In this document: positions 18,075 to 27,000 of the stretch, piece after piece | Layout: each line of letters opens with the position of its first letter | Numbering within the stretch: the first letter of the stretch is position 1 | NCBI RefSeq assembly: GCF_035943815.1 | Contig: NZ_DASZBU010000005.1 | Location: forward strand, 186,001 to 250,000 | Source of the DNA: Frateuria_A sp035943815 | GTDB lineage: Bacteria > Pseudomonadota > Gammaproteobacteria > Xanthomonadales > Rhodanobacteraceae | Direction of reading: 5' to 3' | DNA: 64,000 nucleotides | Notes under the pieces: model-generated | Told to the model about the DNA's origin: nothing | The model's database searches: none | The model's input: only the letters and a program-made list of their open reading frames with translations | Made by a program: the position numbers and the translations under genes

Positions 18075-18143
18075 ATGCGCCGCTTGCTGCCGTCGATCGC
18101 CATCGTCCCATCCGGTCTGCCGATGACGAGGGCGGTCTCGTGA
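18075..18143 (+). CDS. Possible 22-residue leader peptide
   Basis: A short frame (MRRLLPSIAIVPSGLPMTR, then AVS) has GGAG 7 bases upstream and its TGA overlaps the start of the next gene (GTGATG). This geometry would allow translational coupling. The peptide is not rich in any amino acid, so no attenuation mechanism is suggested. It may not be real. Confidence 0.3.
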   Translation: MRRLLPSIAIVPSGLPMTRAVS

Positions 18144-18601
18144 TGTCGCAGGTCGCCGTCGCCATGCTGCCGCGTTTCGCCGCCTGGCGCGTGGCCACCT
18201 GGATGCTGCTGCTGCTCGCCGCTTTCGGTGGCGTGCAGTATCTGCGTTACGGCGACTGGCCCTACCTGGCCGGGACCCTGGTTGTCGTCGTGGCCTGCGC
18301 CGGCGGCATCCTGCGCCAGCCCTGGGCACGCCAGGCACTGCGCGTGGTGGCGTTGCTGCTGGTGTTGTGGGTGCTGGCCAGCGGCGGCCTGTTGTTCGCG
18401 CAATGGGACCAGTTCGCCCAGGCCCGCGCCCACGCACTGGCCCAGCCGCGGCCGGAGATCCTGCTGCTGGTGATCGAGCAGGCTCGCCGCAGCTATCTGC
18501 TCGGCTTGCTGCTCAAGGCCCTGCTGGTGCCGCTGTTGCTGTGGCTGGCCTGGCAGCTGGGGCGGCCGGAAGTGCGTGCGCAGTTCGTTGTACGCAGGTA
18601 G
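18143..18601 (+). CDS. Small multi-pass membrane protein, unknown function
   Basis: The 152-residue protein has four hydrophobic segments (VATWMLLLLAAFGGVQYL, YLAGTLVVVVACAGGIL, VVALLLVLWVLASGGLLF and YLLGLLLKALLVPLLLWLAW) and short charged loops. The Trp/Tyr-rich loop RYGDWPY sits after the first helix. An ATG is used; a GTG directly before it (18140) is equally possible. No family is recognised. A possible leader peptide overlaps its start. Confidence 0.65.
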   Translation: MSQVAVAMLPRFAAWRVATWMLLLLAAFGGVQYLRYGDWPYLAGTLVVVVACAGGILRQPWARQALRVVALLLVLWVLASGGLLFAQWDQFAQARAHALAQPRPEILLLVIEQARRSYLLGLLLKALLVPLLLWLAWQLGRPEVRAQFVVRR

Positions 18602-18680
18602 CCATCCGGCCGACCGCCTAGGGCGTACAACCTTCGATCCGAACTAGACTGCGCGCACTGCCACTTGGGGAGGTGGATCG

Positions 18681-19523
18681 ATGAAACGGCTGCTGGCGGG
18701 GATCGTGGGGCTGATGCTGGCGGGCACTGTGCTGGCCGGCGGGCTGCGTGCCGTTCGGGAACGTGTCGAAGGCAGCATGGTGGTGACGGGCACCATTGAC
18801 ATCACGCCGGAAGGCACCGTGCTGGGCTTCGCGCTGGACCACCCCGAGAAACTGCCGCCGGTCGTGGTCGATGTCATCGGCAAGACCCTGCCGACGTGGA
18901 CCTTCCAGCCGGTACTGCAGGATGGCAAGCCGGTGGCCGCCAAGGCCCGGATGAACCTGCGCATCTTGGCCAAGCCGATCGGCGGGGGCAATTTCCAGGT
19001 CGCCGTGCGCAGCGCCTACTTCGGTGACCATCGCGCCGGCATGAAGACGGTGGGCCCCCAGGAGAAGCCGCACTATCCGCGTGAGGCAATGCAAGACCGG
19101 GCGAGCGGAACGGCCTACGTGGTCTTGCGCGTGGACCGCTCGGGCCGTGTTGCGGACGCGTTCGCCAGGCAGGTCGACTTGCGCGTGCTCGCCGACGACC
19201 GCGAGCTGGGCCGCCTGCGCGGATTGTTCGCGCAGGCGAGCGTGAAGGCGCTGCGGCAGTGGGCCTTCGAGCCGGCTGCGACATCCGACCGCGAGCCGTA
19301 CCGCATCGCTCTGGTGCCGGTGAGCTACGCCATCGGCGAGCGCGGCCACCTCGTCGGGCATGACGCCTATGGTCAGTGGCAGGGCTATGTGCCGGGGCCG
19401 GTGGAGCCGGCACCCTGGTTCGACAAGGACAAGATGCTCAGCGGCGCAACCGACGCGCTTTCCGGTGACGGGGTCTTCGGGCCCCCGAGTCTCTCGCTCC
19501 TCACTCCGCTCGATCAGGGCTGA
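18681..19523 (+). CDS. Exported protein with two TonB-C-like domains
   Basis: The 280-residue product has an N-terminal signal or anchor (LLAGIVGLMLAGTVLAGG). The first half (GTIDITPEGTVLGF, then LPTWTFQPVLQDGKPV) and the second half (GTAYVVLRVDRSGRVADAF, then KALRQWAFEPA) share the strand-turn-strand-helix-xWxFxP pattern of the TonB C-terminal domain. It lacks the proline-rich spacer of true TonB, so it probably does not reach across the periplasm. GGAGGTG lies 7 bases before the ATG. A structural or envelope role is inferred. Confidence 0.66.
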   Translation: MKRLLAGIVGLMLAGTVLAGGLRAVRERVEGSMVVTGTIDITPEGTVLGFALDHPEKLPPVVVDVIGKTLPTWTFQPVLQDGKPVAAKARMNLRILAKPIGGGNFQVAVRSAYFGDHRAGMKTVGPQEKPHYPREAMQDRASGTAYVVLRVDRSGRVADAFARQVDLRVLADDRELGRLRGLFAQASVKALRQWAFEPAATSDREPYRIALVPVSYAIGERGHLVGHDAYGQWQGYVPGPVEPAPWFDKDKMLSGATDALSGDGVFGPPSLSLLTPLDQG

Positions 19524-19604
19524 GCCGCCGGCGCCGGTTGGTTCAGCCCGGGTTGACGCAGGGGCAGGTATCGCTTGGGTCCCCGCCTCCACGGAAAGCT
19601 CGCG

Positions 19605-20357
19605 ATGCGCCCGCGGCACCTGATCGCCTGTCTCCTGCTGTCCACCGCACAGCCGCTCCTGCATGCACAGGACCTGGCGGCCACCTGCCACGCCAGCAGC
19701 AGCTACGACCTCACGGTCAAGCCCGACAGTCTGGTATTCGACCGCCCGCAGCCGGCGCCCTTCCAGGTGCAGCTCGCCGCAGGCAGCCTGCGCACCGATG
19801 GCCACCCGGTGCAGCTGGATGCCGAGAGCCAGGACCGGCTGGCCCTGTTCGAGCGCGCGCTGCGTGCGCTGGTGCCGCGCGTGCGCGCGGTGGCCGATGC
19901 CGGCGTCGACCTGGCCGCGCGCGCCATGCACGACGAAGCGGCCGACATGCATCTGGCGCCCGCCACCATGGATGAACTAAACCGTCGCCTCGCCGCGCAG
20001 GCTGCCGAGCTCAGGCGGCGCATCGCGCAGAGCAACAGCACGCACGATTGGCAAGGCGACCTCGCCCAGCAGTACGCCAACCGCATCGCCGGCGAGCTGG
20101 TGCCGCTGGTCGCCGCCGACCTGGGCCAGCAGGCGCTCGCCGCCGCCATGAGCGGCGACCTGGATGCGGCAGCGCGCCTGCGCGACGAGGCGACGGACCT
20201 GGCCACGCAGATGCAGCCGCGGCTGCAGCGGCGCATGCAGGCGCTGCGGCCGCAGGTGCAGGCCCTGTGCCCCTCGATCCGCCGCCTGGCGGACCTGCAG
20301 CAAGGCGTGCGTGATGCCGACGGCCGACCGCTGGACCTGGTGCAGGTCGGGGGCTGA
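19605..20357 (+). CDS. DUF2884 (YggN-like) exported protein, paralogue 1
   Basis: The 250-residue protein has a signal peptide (HLIACLLLSTAQPLLHA). The DUF2884 layout follows: an early Cys, a beta-rich part (YDLTVKPDSLVFDRP, QLAAGSLRTDGHPVQL), then a long helical part ending LCPSIRRLADLQQGVRD. It resembles the gene at 22179 in order of elements (the G-L-R-x-DG turn, the R-A/R-L-x-P-V helix, the terminal ALCP motif), so the two are diverged paralogues. E. coli YggN is periplasmic and of unknown function. Confidence 0.74.
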   Translation: MRPRHLIACLLLSTAQPLLHAQDLAATCHASSSYDLTVKPDSLVFDRPQPAPFQVQLAAGSLRTDGHPVQLDAESQDRLALFERALRALVPRVRAVADAGVDLAARAMHDEAADMHLAPATMDELNRRLAAQAAELRRRIAQSNSTHDWQGDLAQQYANRIAGELVPLVAADLGQQALAAAMSGDLDAAARLRDEATDLATQMQPRLQRRMQALRPQVQALCPSIRRLADLQQGVRDADGRPLDLVQVGG

Positions 20358-20410
20358 GGCCGGTCAGGTCCAAGGCGTATGCCACTCTTTGCCGAGCGCG
20401 TCAGCGCCGT

Positions 20411-20434
20411 GGTTGGCCATGTGAATGGCCGACC
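20411..20434 (+). terminator. Candidate hairpin downstream of the first DUF2884 gene
   Basis: GGTTGGCCAT and ATGGCCGACC form a 10-base stem (one wobble pair) with a GTGA loop, about 54 bases after the stop. No T-run follows, so intrinsic termination is uncertain. Confidence 0.35.
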
Positions 20435-20519
20435 AACCCAAACGGTGCCTGAGGACGAGGGCGGGTCGCGCCCTGCGCGTCCCGCAAGTTAATCCGCGGC
20501 TAAGTGGCGGGGGCCGACC

Positions 20520-20996
20520 ATGTCCGCTCCCCTACGACCCGCAGGAACGAGCCACGTGGCGCCGCGCCCGCAAACGATCTTCAACGCGCTGATCCGCCGC
20601 GGCATCGACCTGCGTGCGCTGTACCGCGACGCTTCCACGCAGGCCAGCGAGCCCGGGCTGCGCGTGGTGCTGGGGGAAAACGCCAGTGCGCTGGACCAGG
20701 TGATCGCCGACCTGCAGCTGCAGGTGAGGCAGCTCGGCGGCACTCCGGCGCGCCGCGGCCGCTTCGGCGGTGCCGCGCGGCGCCAGATGATCGAATGGCT
20801 GCTGCCCGACACGCCGCGCCGCGACGTCGCCTGGATCGCCCGCCTGGCGCATGGCGAAGCGGCCCTGGTGCACGCCTTCGAGCGGGGCATGCAGCACGCC
20901 CCGCCGGAAGCCGCGCTGGTGCTTCGCCGCCAGCTGCCGCGGCTGCAGGGCATCCACCTGGACATGCATAGCCTGGCGCGCGCCGGGCGCTGCTAA
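20520..20996 (+). CDS. DUF2383-like four-helix (ferritin-like) protein
   Basis: The 158-residue cytoplasmic protein is helical: PQTIFNALIRRGIDLRALYRDAS, then NASALDQVIADLQLQVRQLGGTP, HGEAALVHAFERGMQH and a final LQGIHLDMHSL. The ELQxxVxxLGG/RxG loop and the late Glu-rich helix match DUF2383 (PA2169-type) proteins, whose members form ferritin-like bundles. Some expected metal ligands are not obvious, so iron binding is doubtful. A G-run precedes the ATG. The gene is 23 bases upstream of the DUF924 gene and may be co-transcribed with it. Confidence 0.55.
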   Translation: MSAPLRPAGTSHVAPRPQTIFNALIRRGIDLRALYRDASTQASEPGLRVVLGENASALDQVIADLQLQVRQLGGTPARRGRFGGAARRQMIEWLLPDTPRRDVAWIARLAHGEAALVHAFERGMQHAPPEAALVLRRQLPRLQGIHLDMHSLARAGRC

Positions 20997-21019
20997 GCTG
21001 CGCCCGCCAAGGGGGTGGT

Positions 21020-21592
21020 ATGAACACGAGCGCGCGCGAAGTGCTGGATTTCTGGTTCGCGGACGAGAACACCGTGCGCTGGTTCCTGCGCGACGTCGGC
21101 TTCGACCAGGCCATCCGTGAACGGTTCACCGGCACGCTCGAAGCGGCCGCCATCGGCGAGCTGGACAGCTGGGCGCTGACGCCGCATGGCTGGCTGGCTC
21201 TGCTGATCGTGCTCGACCAGTTCAGCCGCAACATCCATCGCGGCGACGCGCGCGCCTTCGCCCTGGACGGCAAGGCGCAGGCGCTGGCCCTGGCCGGTCT
21301 CGAGCGCCGTGACGACGAGGCGCTGGAACCGCTGGAGCGCGTGTTCGCCTACCTGCCGCTGGAGCATGCCGAGGACCTCGCGCTGCAGTGGCGTTCGGTG
21401 ACGCTGTTTCGCGCGCTGGCCCTACAGGCGTCGCCCACCTCGCGCGGGCAATATGAGAACTTTCTGGACTACGCCCGCCGTCATTGCGAGGTGATCACGC
21501 GTTACGGCCGGTTCCCTCATCGCAATGCGGCGCTGGACCGGGCCAGCACGCCGGACGAGCTGGCCTATCTGGCCGAGGGCGGCGGGTTCTAG
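21020..21592 (+). CDS. DUF924 family protein
   Basis: The 190-residue protein shows the family landmarks in order: AREVLDFWFADE, WLALLIVLDQFSRNIHRGDARAF (broken here only for length), AYLPLEHAEDLALQ, and the C-terminal RFPHRNAALDRASTPDELAYL. DUF924 proteins are all-helical and tetratricopeptide-like, soluble, and of unknown function. GGGGGTGGT lies just before the ATG. No truncation is seen. Confidence 0.9.
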   Translation: MNTSAREVLDFWFADENTVRWFLRDVGFDQAIRERFTGTLEAAAIGELDSWALTPHGWLALLIVLDQFSRNIHRGDARAFALDGKAQALALAGLERRDDEALEPLERVFAYLPLEHAEDLALQWRSVTLFRALALQASPTSRGQYENFLDYARRHCEVITRYGRFPHRNAALDRASTPDELAYLAEGGGF

Positions 21593-21766
21593 GGCCATTC
21601 CCGCGTGGTAGGGTCGGCCACGGAAGAAGCACGAGAGCGCGGGCTCGTCGTCGGACGGTCATGGCGACAGCGCGCCGGCAAGATCGGCGATAGCCCGAGC
21701 CCGCCGAGAAACGGGCATCCACCGCCCAGGCACCGGTCGGGGCACGAACCAGGGAAGGAGTACGAC

Positions 21767-22069
21767 ATGCGCATCATTCTTGTCGGCAGCCTCTGGCTGC
21801 TGTCCACCGTTGCGGCCGCGGACACGCTGCGCGTGGGCAGTCATTTGCTGGTGTCGGGCGACAGCGCCGCGCAGGTCCGCGAAGCGCTCGGCCGTCCCTC
21901 GCGCGTGACGCACCATCGCGATCGCGATCGCGCTGGTTCAGCGCGCCACCGCCGCGGCGCGGCCGCCGCCAAACCCGCCAGCGAAAGCTGGATCTACCGC
22001 CGCGACGGCCGCGAAATCACGGTGACGCTCGTCGACGGTGCGGTCACGACCATCCAGCAGCGGCCCTGA
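21767..22069 (+). CDS. DUF2845-like exported protein
   Basis: The 100-residue product has a signal peptide (ILVGSLWLLSTVAAADTL). The mature part begins LRVGSHLLVSGDSAAQVREALGRPS, the DUF2845 pattern of a strand followed by a helix and a GxP turn. A basic insert rich in His and Arg follows, then two strands (SWIYRRDGREITVTLVDG) and TTIQQ. AAGGAG is 7 bases before the ATG. Function is unknown. The basic insert is unusual for the family. Confidence 0.66.
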   Translation: MRIILVGSLWLLSTVAAADTLRVGSHLLVSGDSAAQVREALGRPSRVTHHRDRDRAGSARHRRGAAAAKPASESWIYRRDGREITVTLVDGAVTTIQQRP

Positions 22070-22178
22070 CCGCGGACACCGCCGCGGGCGTGACCGATGG
22101 CACGGCATGACGCCTGGCCCATGACCGTGCGGGCGGCGCGATGGAAGCTCGTTCCGTACCGCCGACAGGAGCGCCGCG

Positions 22179-22991
22179 ATGCGTCCGCTGATCACCACCC
22201 TCGCGCTCGCCGCCAGCCTGGCGCTCGGCCTGCCCGCCCAGGCCGACGGCGTGCACCTGCACGACCACAAATGCAGCTTCGGTACCGACTACGACGTGCA
22301 GGTGCAACCCGGCGGCATCACCTTCGATCGCGATGACGGCACGCCCGGGCGCGTGTTCATGCACGACGGCACGCTGCGCGTGGATGGCCGCGCGGTGGCG
22401 GTTTCGGCCGGCGACGCCGCGCGTCTGCGCGAGTATGAAGGTCAGGTGCGCCGTCTGCTGCCGGAAGTGGCGGCGATCGCCCGCGAAGGCGTGGGCATCG
22501 GCTTCGACGCGCTCACCACGGTGGTCGCCACGTTCGCCGACGAGCCGGCCGAGCGCAGCCGACTGACCGCGGAGCTCAACGCGCAGCATCGTCAGGCACT
22601 GGCCAGCGTCGACAACGGCCTGGGCCAGGGCGTGTGGCGCAAGCACAGCGTCGAGGACCTGATGGATCACCAGGTCGGTGACGCCATTTCCACCCTGGTG
22701 GGCACGGTCACCGCCAAGGCGGTCAAGGCGGCGCTGAGCGGCGACCAGAGCCAGGTGGCCGCGCTCGAGGCGCGCGCGGATTCGCTGGACAAGGCCATCG
22801 ACAAGGAAGTCGATGCCCGGGCCGACAAGCTCGGCGAGCGCGCCGACGCCCTGTGCCCGCAGCTGGCGCGGCTGGACCAGCTGCAGCAGCAGTTCGAATT
22901 CCGGCTCAAGGACGGCTCGCGCCTGGCGCTGGTCGACCGCCAGGAACACGACAACGAGGCTTCCGCCAAGACGAAGCCCGGGACCCGCTAG
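22179..22991 (+). CDS. DUF2884 (YggN-like) exported protein, paralogue 2
   Basis: The 270-residue product has a signal peptide (ITTLALAASLALGLPAQA), then HLHDHKCSFGTDYDVQVQPG and the turn GTLRVDGRAVAV. A long helical region follows and ends ADALCPQLARLDQLQQQFEF, with a charged C-terminal tail. The order of elements matches DUF2884 and the paralogue at 19605. AGGAG lies 8 bases upstream of the ATG, and a strong terminator follows the gene. Confidence 0.78.
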   Translation: MRPLITTLALAASLALGLPAQADGVHLHDHKCSFGTDYDVQVQPGGITFDRDDGTPGRVFMHDGTLRVDGRAVAVSAGDAARLREYEGQVRRLLPEVAAIAREGVGIGFDALTTVVATFADEPAERSRLTAELNAQHRQALASVDNGLGQGVWRKHSVEDLMDHQVGDAISTLVGTVTAKAVKAALSGDQSQVAALEARADSLDKAIDKEVDARADKLGERADALCPQLARLDQLQQQFEFRLKDGSRLALVDRQEHDNEASAKTKPGTR

Positions 22992-23054
22992 CCGACTACC
23001 CCACGGCTGGGCGGGCCGGCCGCTCTCCTGCATCGACCATTCAGGCGGCCATCG

Positions 23055-23092
23055 GCCGCGCCGGGTTCCCCCAGCCGGCGCGGCTTTTTTTT
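23055..23092 (+). terminator. Strong intrinsic terminator
   Basis: GCCGCGCCGG and CCGGCGCGGC form a perfect 10-base stem with a 10-base loop, followed directly by eight T. It ends the DUF2884 transcript and insulates the mscS gene. Confidence 0.92.
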
Positions 23093-23170
23093 GCGCCAGG
23101 CACAGGTCTGCGTGCCAGGCCCTCACGCGCGCCCTGCTAGGCTCGGGCACTTCGCCCGCGGAGTGGACCG

Positions 23171-24001
23171 ATGCTCGACCTGCTCGCCCGAATCCATTTC
23201 TCCGAGGAAGCCGTTCGAATCGGCATCAAGCTGCTCATCGCGCTGCTGATCCTGCTGGTGGGCATGTGGCTGGCCGCGCGCGTGGCCAACCTGGTCCAGC
23301 GCGCCATGCACCGGGCGGAGGTCGACGCCACGCTGGTGGGCTTCCTGCGCAACCTGATCTATGGCGTGCTGATCGCGGTGCTGGTGGTCAGCGCGCTGAT
23401 CACCGCCGGCGTGCCCTCCGCGCCTTTGGTCGCGGCGCTCGGTGCCAGTGGCCTGGCGCTGGGTCTGGCCCTGCAGGGCTCGCTCAGCAACCTGGCCTGG
23501 GGCGTGCTGCTGATCATATTCCGGCCCTTCCACGCCGGCGATTTCATCCATGCCGGCGGTGTCGACGGCACCGTGGAAACAGTCAATCTGATGTACACGC
23601 TGCTGGTGCTGCCGGACAACCGCGAAGCGATCGTGCCCAACGCCAAGATCGGCGCCGACGCGATCATCAACGCCAATCGACGCGGCACGCGCCGCTTCGA
23701 GCTGAACATTCCGATCGGCATGCAGGACGACATCGGCCATGCGATGGCGCTGATCGAAAAGCTGTTCGATGCCGACCCGCGCATCTTCAAGCAACCACCG
23801 CCTACGGTGGTTACCGGCAACGTGGGCGAGGGCACGGTGAACCTGATCGTGCGCGCCTGGACGCGCTGCGATGACCTGTGGGGCACGCAGACCGACCTGC
23901 TTCGCGCGATCAAGGAAACCTTTGCCAAGGAGAACATCCGCATCGCGGTGCCGCAACGGCAGATGACGATGGTGCAGGCCGAGGCAGCCAAGGCAGGCTG
24001 A
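23171..24001 (+). CDS. Small-conductance mechanosensitive channel, MscS family
   Basis: The 276-residue protein is close to E. coli MscS (286) in length and layout. Two outer helices are followed by the Gly/Ala-rich pore helix (ALGASGLALGLALQGSLSNL), then the family signature IFRPFHAGDFI and the beta domain (VNLMYTLLVLPDNREAIVPN). The C-terminal alpha/beta cage is complete. It opens when membrane tension rises in osmotic downshock. It sits between a strong terminator upstream and a hairpin downstream, so it is probably a single-gene unit. Confidence 0.92.
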   Translation: MLDLLARIHFSEEAVRIGIKLLIALLILLVGMWLAARVANLVQRAMHRAEVDATLVGFLRNLIYGVLIAVLVVSALITAGVPSAPLVAALGASGLALGLALQGSLSNLAWGVLLIIFRPFHAGDFIHAGGVDGTVETVNLMYTLLVLPDNREAIVPNAKIGADAIINANRRGTRRFELNIPIGMQDDIGHAMALIEKLFDADPRIFKQPPPTVVTGNVGEGTVNLIVRAWTRCDDLWGTQTDLLRAIKETFAKENIRIAVPQRQMTMVQAEAAKAG

Positions 24002-24037
24002 GAGGGCGATCCTGCAGCGAGCGCCAAGCGAGGATGC

Positions 24038-24055
24038 TCCCCGACCACGCGGGGA
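24038..24055. repeat. Small palindrome between convergent genes
   Basis: TCCCCG and CGGGGA pair around a 6-base loop, followed by AGG. A similar TCCCCG...CGGGGAAGG hairpin occurs at 38425. Both lie between genes; the pair could mark an interspersed repeat or act as terminators. Confidence 0.45.
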
Positions 24056-24083
24056 AGGCTCGGCATCGGGACGGGCCGCGGAG

Positions 24084-27000
24084 CTACTGCACCGTCACTG
24101 CCCGCCGGTTGTCGCCCGATACGCGGTCGATCAACTCGTTGTACGGATCGATGCCCGCCTCGGCCGGTACGCCCGCGACGGTAAGCGTGATGGTGCTGTC
24201 GCCCGCCGGCAGCAGGCGCTTTTCCAGGTACAGCGGCTTGCCGTCAAGGCCCTTGCCCGTGGGTGCGGCGAACACGCCGATGTCCACCGGCACGTCCGGC
24301 TCGGCCGGGGTTTCCTTGCCCCTGCCGTCGACGTACACCTTGCCCGCATGCACCTTGAGCGTCACCCGGTAGCGCCCGTCCGGCAGCTTCACCGCGCTGG
24401 CCTCGCTGATGCGGTTGTCGAACAGCGTGATCTTCCAGAACAGATCGTCCAGCAGACCCTTCCACTTCGAGTCCAGGCTGCGGGCGAGCACGTCCATGAA
24501 GTCCTGCGAGTCGGGATAGGGCGGGCCGCGGAACTGCCAATCGAGCAGAAAACGCCTGAGCACCGCATCGAATGCGTCTTCGCCGACGTAGTCCTGCAGC
24601 GCATAGAAGACCAGCGAGCCCTTGTTGTAGTGGATGTACTGCTGGTTCTCCACCCTGGCCAGCGGCTCTTCGGCAACGGTTTCGGTGGCGCGGCTCATCA
24701 GGTACTTGTCCAGCTCGTACTTGAGGAACTTGCGCATCTGGTCGGGGCCGTACCTGTGCTTCATCACCATCAGCGCCGAGTACTGCGCGAGCGACTCGCT
24801 CAGCATGGTCGAGCCCTGCATGTCCGCGCCGATCACCTGGTGAGCCCACCACTGGTGCGCCACCTCGTGCGCGGTCACGTAGTAGACGTAGTCGATCTTG
24901 GCCGGGTCGTGCAGGTCGGCGATGAAGCCCAGCGATTCGGAGTAGGGAATCGTGTTGGCGAAGGACTGCGCGAACTGCCGGTAGTTGGGGAACTCCAGGA
25001 TGCGCAGCTGGCGGTACTGGTAGGGCGTGAAGTGCGCCTGGTAGTAGGCCAGCGCGTCCTTGGCCGCCTGGATCATGCGGTCGACGTTCCAGGCATGGTC
25101 CGGGTCGTAGTAGACCTCGATGGCGATGCCTTCGTAGCTGTCCTTCTTCACCGCGTAGCGCGCCGACAGCCACGAGTAGAAGTCGAGCATCGGCCGGTCC
25201 ATCACGTAGGTGAAGTAGCGCCGGCCGTTCGCCGTCCACGTCCGGGTGAGGTAGCCCGGCGCCAGCGCGATCTGGTCGGGGGCGGTGGAGACGGTGGTCT
25301 GGAAGTCGATCCAGTCGGCGTCGTTGCTCACGTAGCTGTCGTTGCGCGCCTTCGCGTCCCCCAGCCTGGGCATGCGCGGCACGTCCGGCGGCAGGCCGTA
25401 CTTGCGCCGGTCGCCGCGGTCGGTCAGCTGCATCGCGGTCTGGTAGCCGAAGTGGGGCAGCACCCGGCTGTCGAAGAACGAACCGTTGGCCACCAGGAAT
25501 TGCCCGGAAGGCTCGTTGGTGAAGCCGCGCGGCGCGTACTCGATGTCGAAGTCAAAGGCCATCGAGGCGCCGGGTGCGAGCGGTGCCTTCAGTCGGTAGA
25601 TGGCATAGCCCAGCCGCGCGTCGTCGCTCACCGTTTCGTGCGGCGCGAAATCGAGCGACTTGAGGGTGAAGTCGGTATCGAAGTTGACGTGCAGCGTGTC
25701 GATCGGTCGGTCGTGCCGGTTGACCAGCACGTAGTGGCCGCGGATCCCGAGCCGTCGGCCGTAGGGGTCGATGTCCACCTGCGTGCGCACCACGCTGATG
25801 CGCGGCTGCGGCAGGCCCTTGTACTTGCCGTAGGCCTTCTCGTAGTCGGCGCGCTTGCGCGTGGCCTCGGCGCTGCTCTCGTAATGGTTGAGCACGTTGG
25901 TGTTGTAGAAGATCCAGGCGCCGGTCAGCGCGAAGCCGGCCAGCGCCAGGCCCAGCGCGACCACCGCCGGCCGGCGCAGCCGGGCGCGCGCCTCGCGCAC
26001 GCGTTCGCGCCAGGTCTGGCCGGTGCCGCGCACGTGGAACAGCGCCGCCGCCACCAGCAGCGCGGCCGCCGCGAAGCCCCAGTACAGGTCGAACCACAGC
26101 GCGCCGGCCAGGAAATGCCCGAAGCCGTTCATGTCCGAATACGGCACCGACGAAGCGTGGCCGTAGATCGCCAGGTTGTGGTCGAAGTGCAGCAGCGGGA
26201 AGCCGATCAGGGAGGCCACCAGCCACACGATGGCCAGCAGGTAGCCAAGGAACTTGCTGCCCGCGAGCGTCTGGAAGAACAGCATCAGCGCGGCCAGCAG
26301 CACGAATGGCGTGGCATCGAGCGCCAGCGTGGCCAGGTACAGGCCGATCTGAAGGCGCGTGTAGCCGTGGCCGAGTTGCCAGGCGATGCCCACCAGGTCG
26401 CCGATGGCCAGGTAGGCCAGTACCACCGTCACCAGCGCCAGCAGCCGCGCCATGAGTGCCAGCCCATCCGGCAGTGGGAAGGCGTCGACCACCTCGGCGG
26501 TGTGGCGGTCGCGCTCGCGCCAGGTCAGTTCGCCGGCATAGAACGCCAGGATGATCGGCAGCAGCCACTGGAAGCTGCCCTGCACGGTCTCCAGCACCGC
26601 ATGCGTGACTGGATAGGTCGGGGTGCCGTAGATCTCCCCGGACAAGGCCAGCGCGAAGACGAGGTTCACCAGGCCGAATACCAGCATTACCAGGAACGGC
26701 ACGCCGCGCAGCACCTGGCCCAGGTCGAAGGCCAGCAGCGTGCGCAGCTGCACCAGGCGCGCGCGATGGTCGTGGGCCAGCCGCGCGGCGGGCAGGGTGA
26801 TGCGCGAGGCGCTCGTGGCGGGGGCCAGCAGCGGCGGCTCGGCGCGTGCCCGGCGATGCGGCAGCCGCAAACCTTCGCGGTCGGTACGGAAGAGCGCGAA
26901 CGCCATGGCAGCCAGGACCACCGACACGCCCAGCCACAGTACCCGGTTCCACAGCAGCAGGCCTTCCACTGCCGGCAGCCGATGGTTGAGCTCGTCGGCC

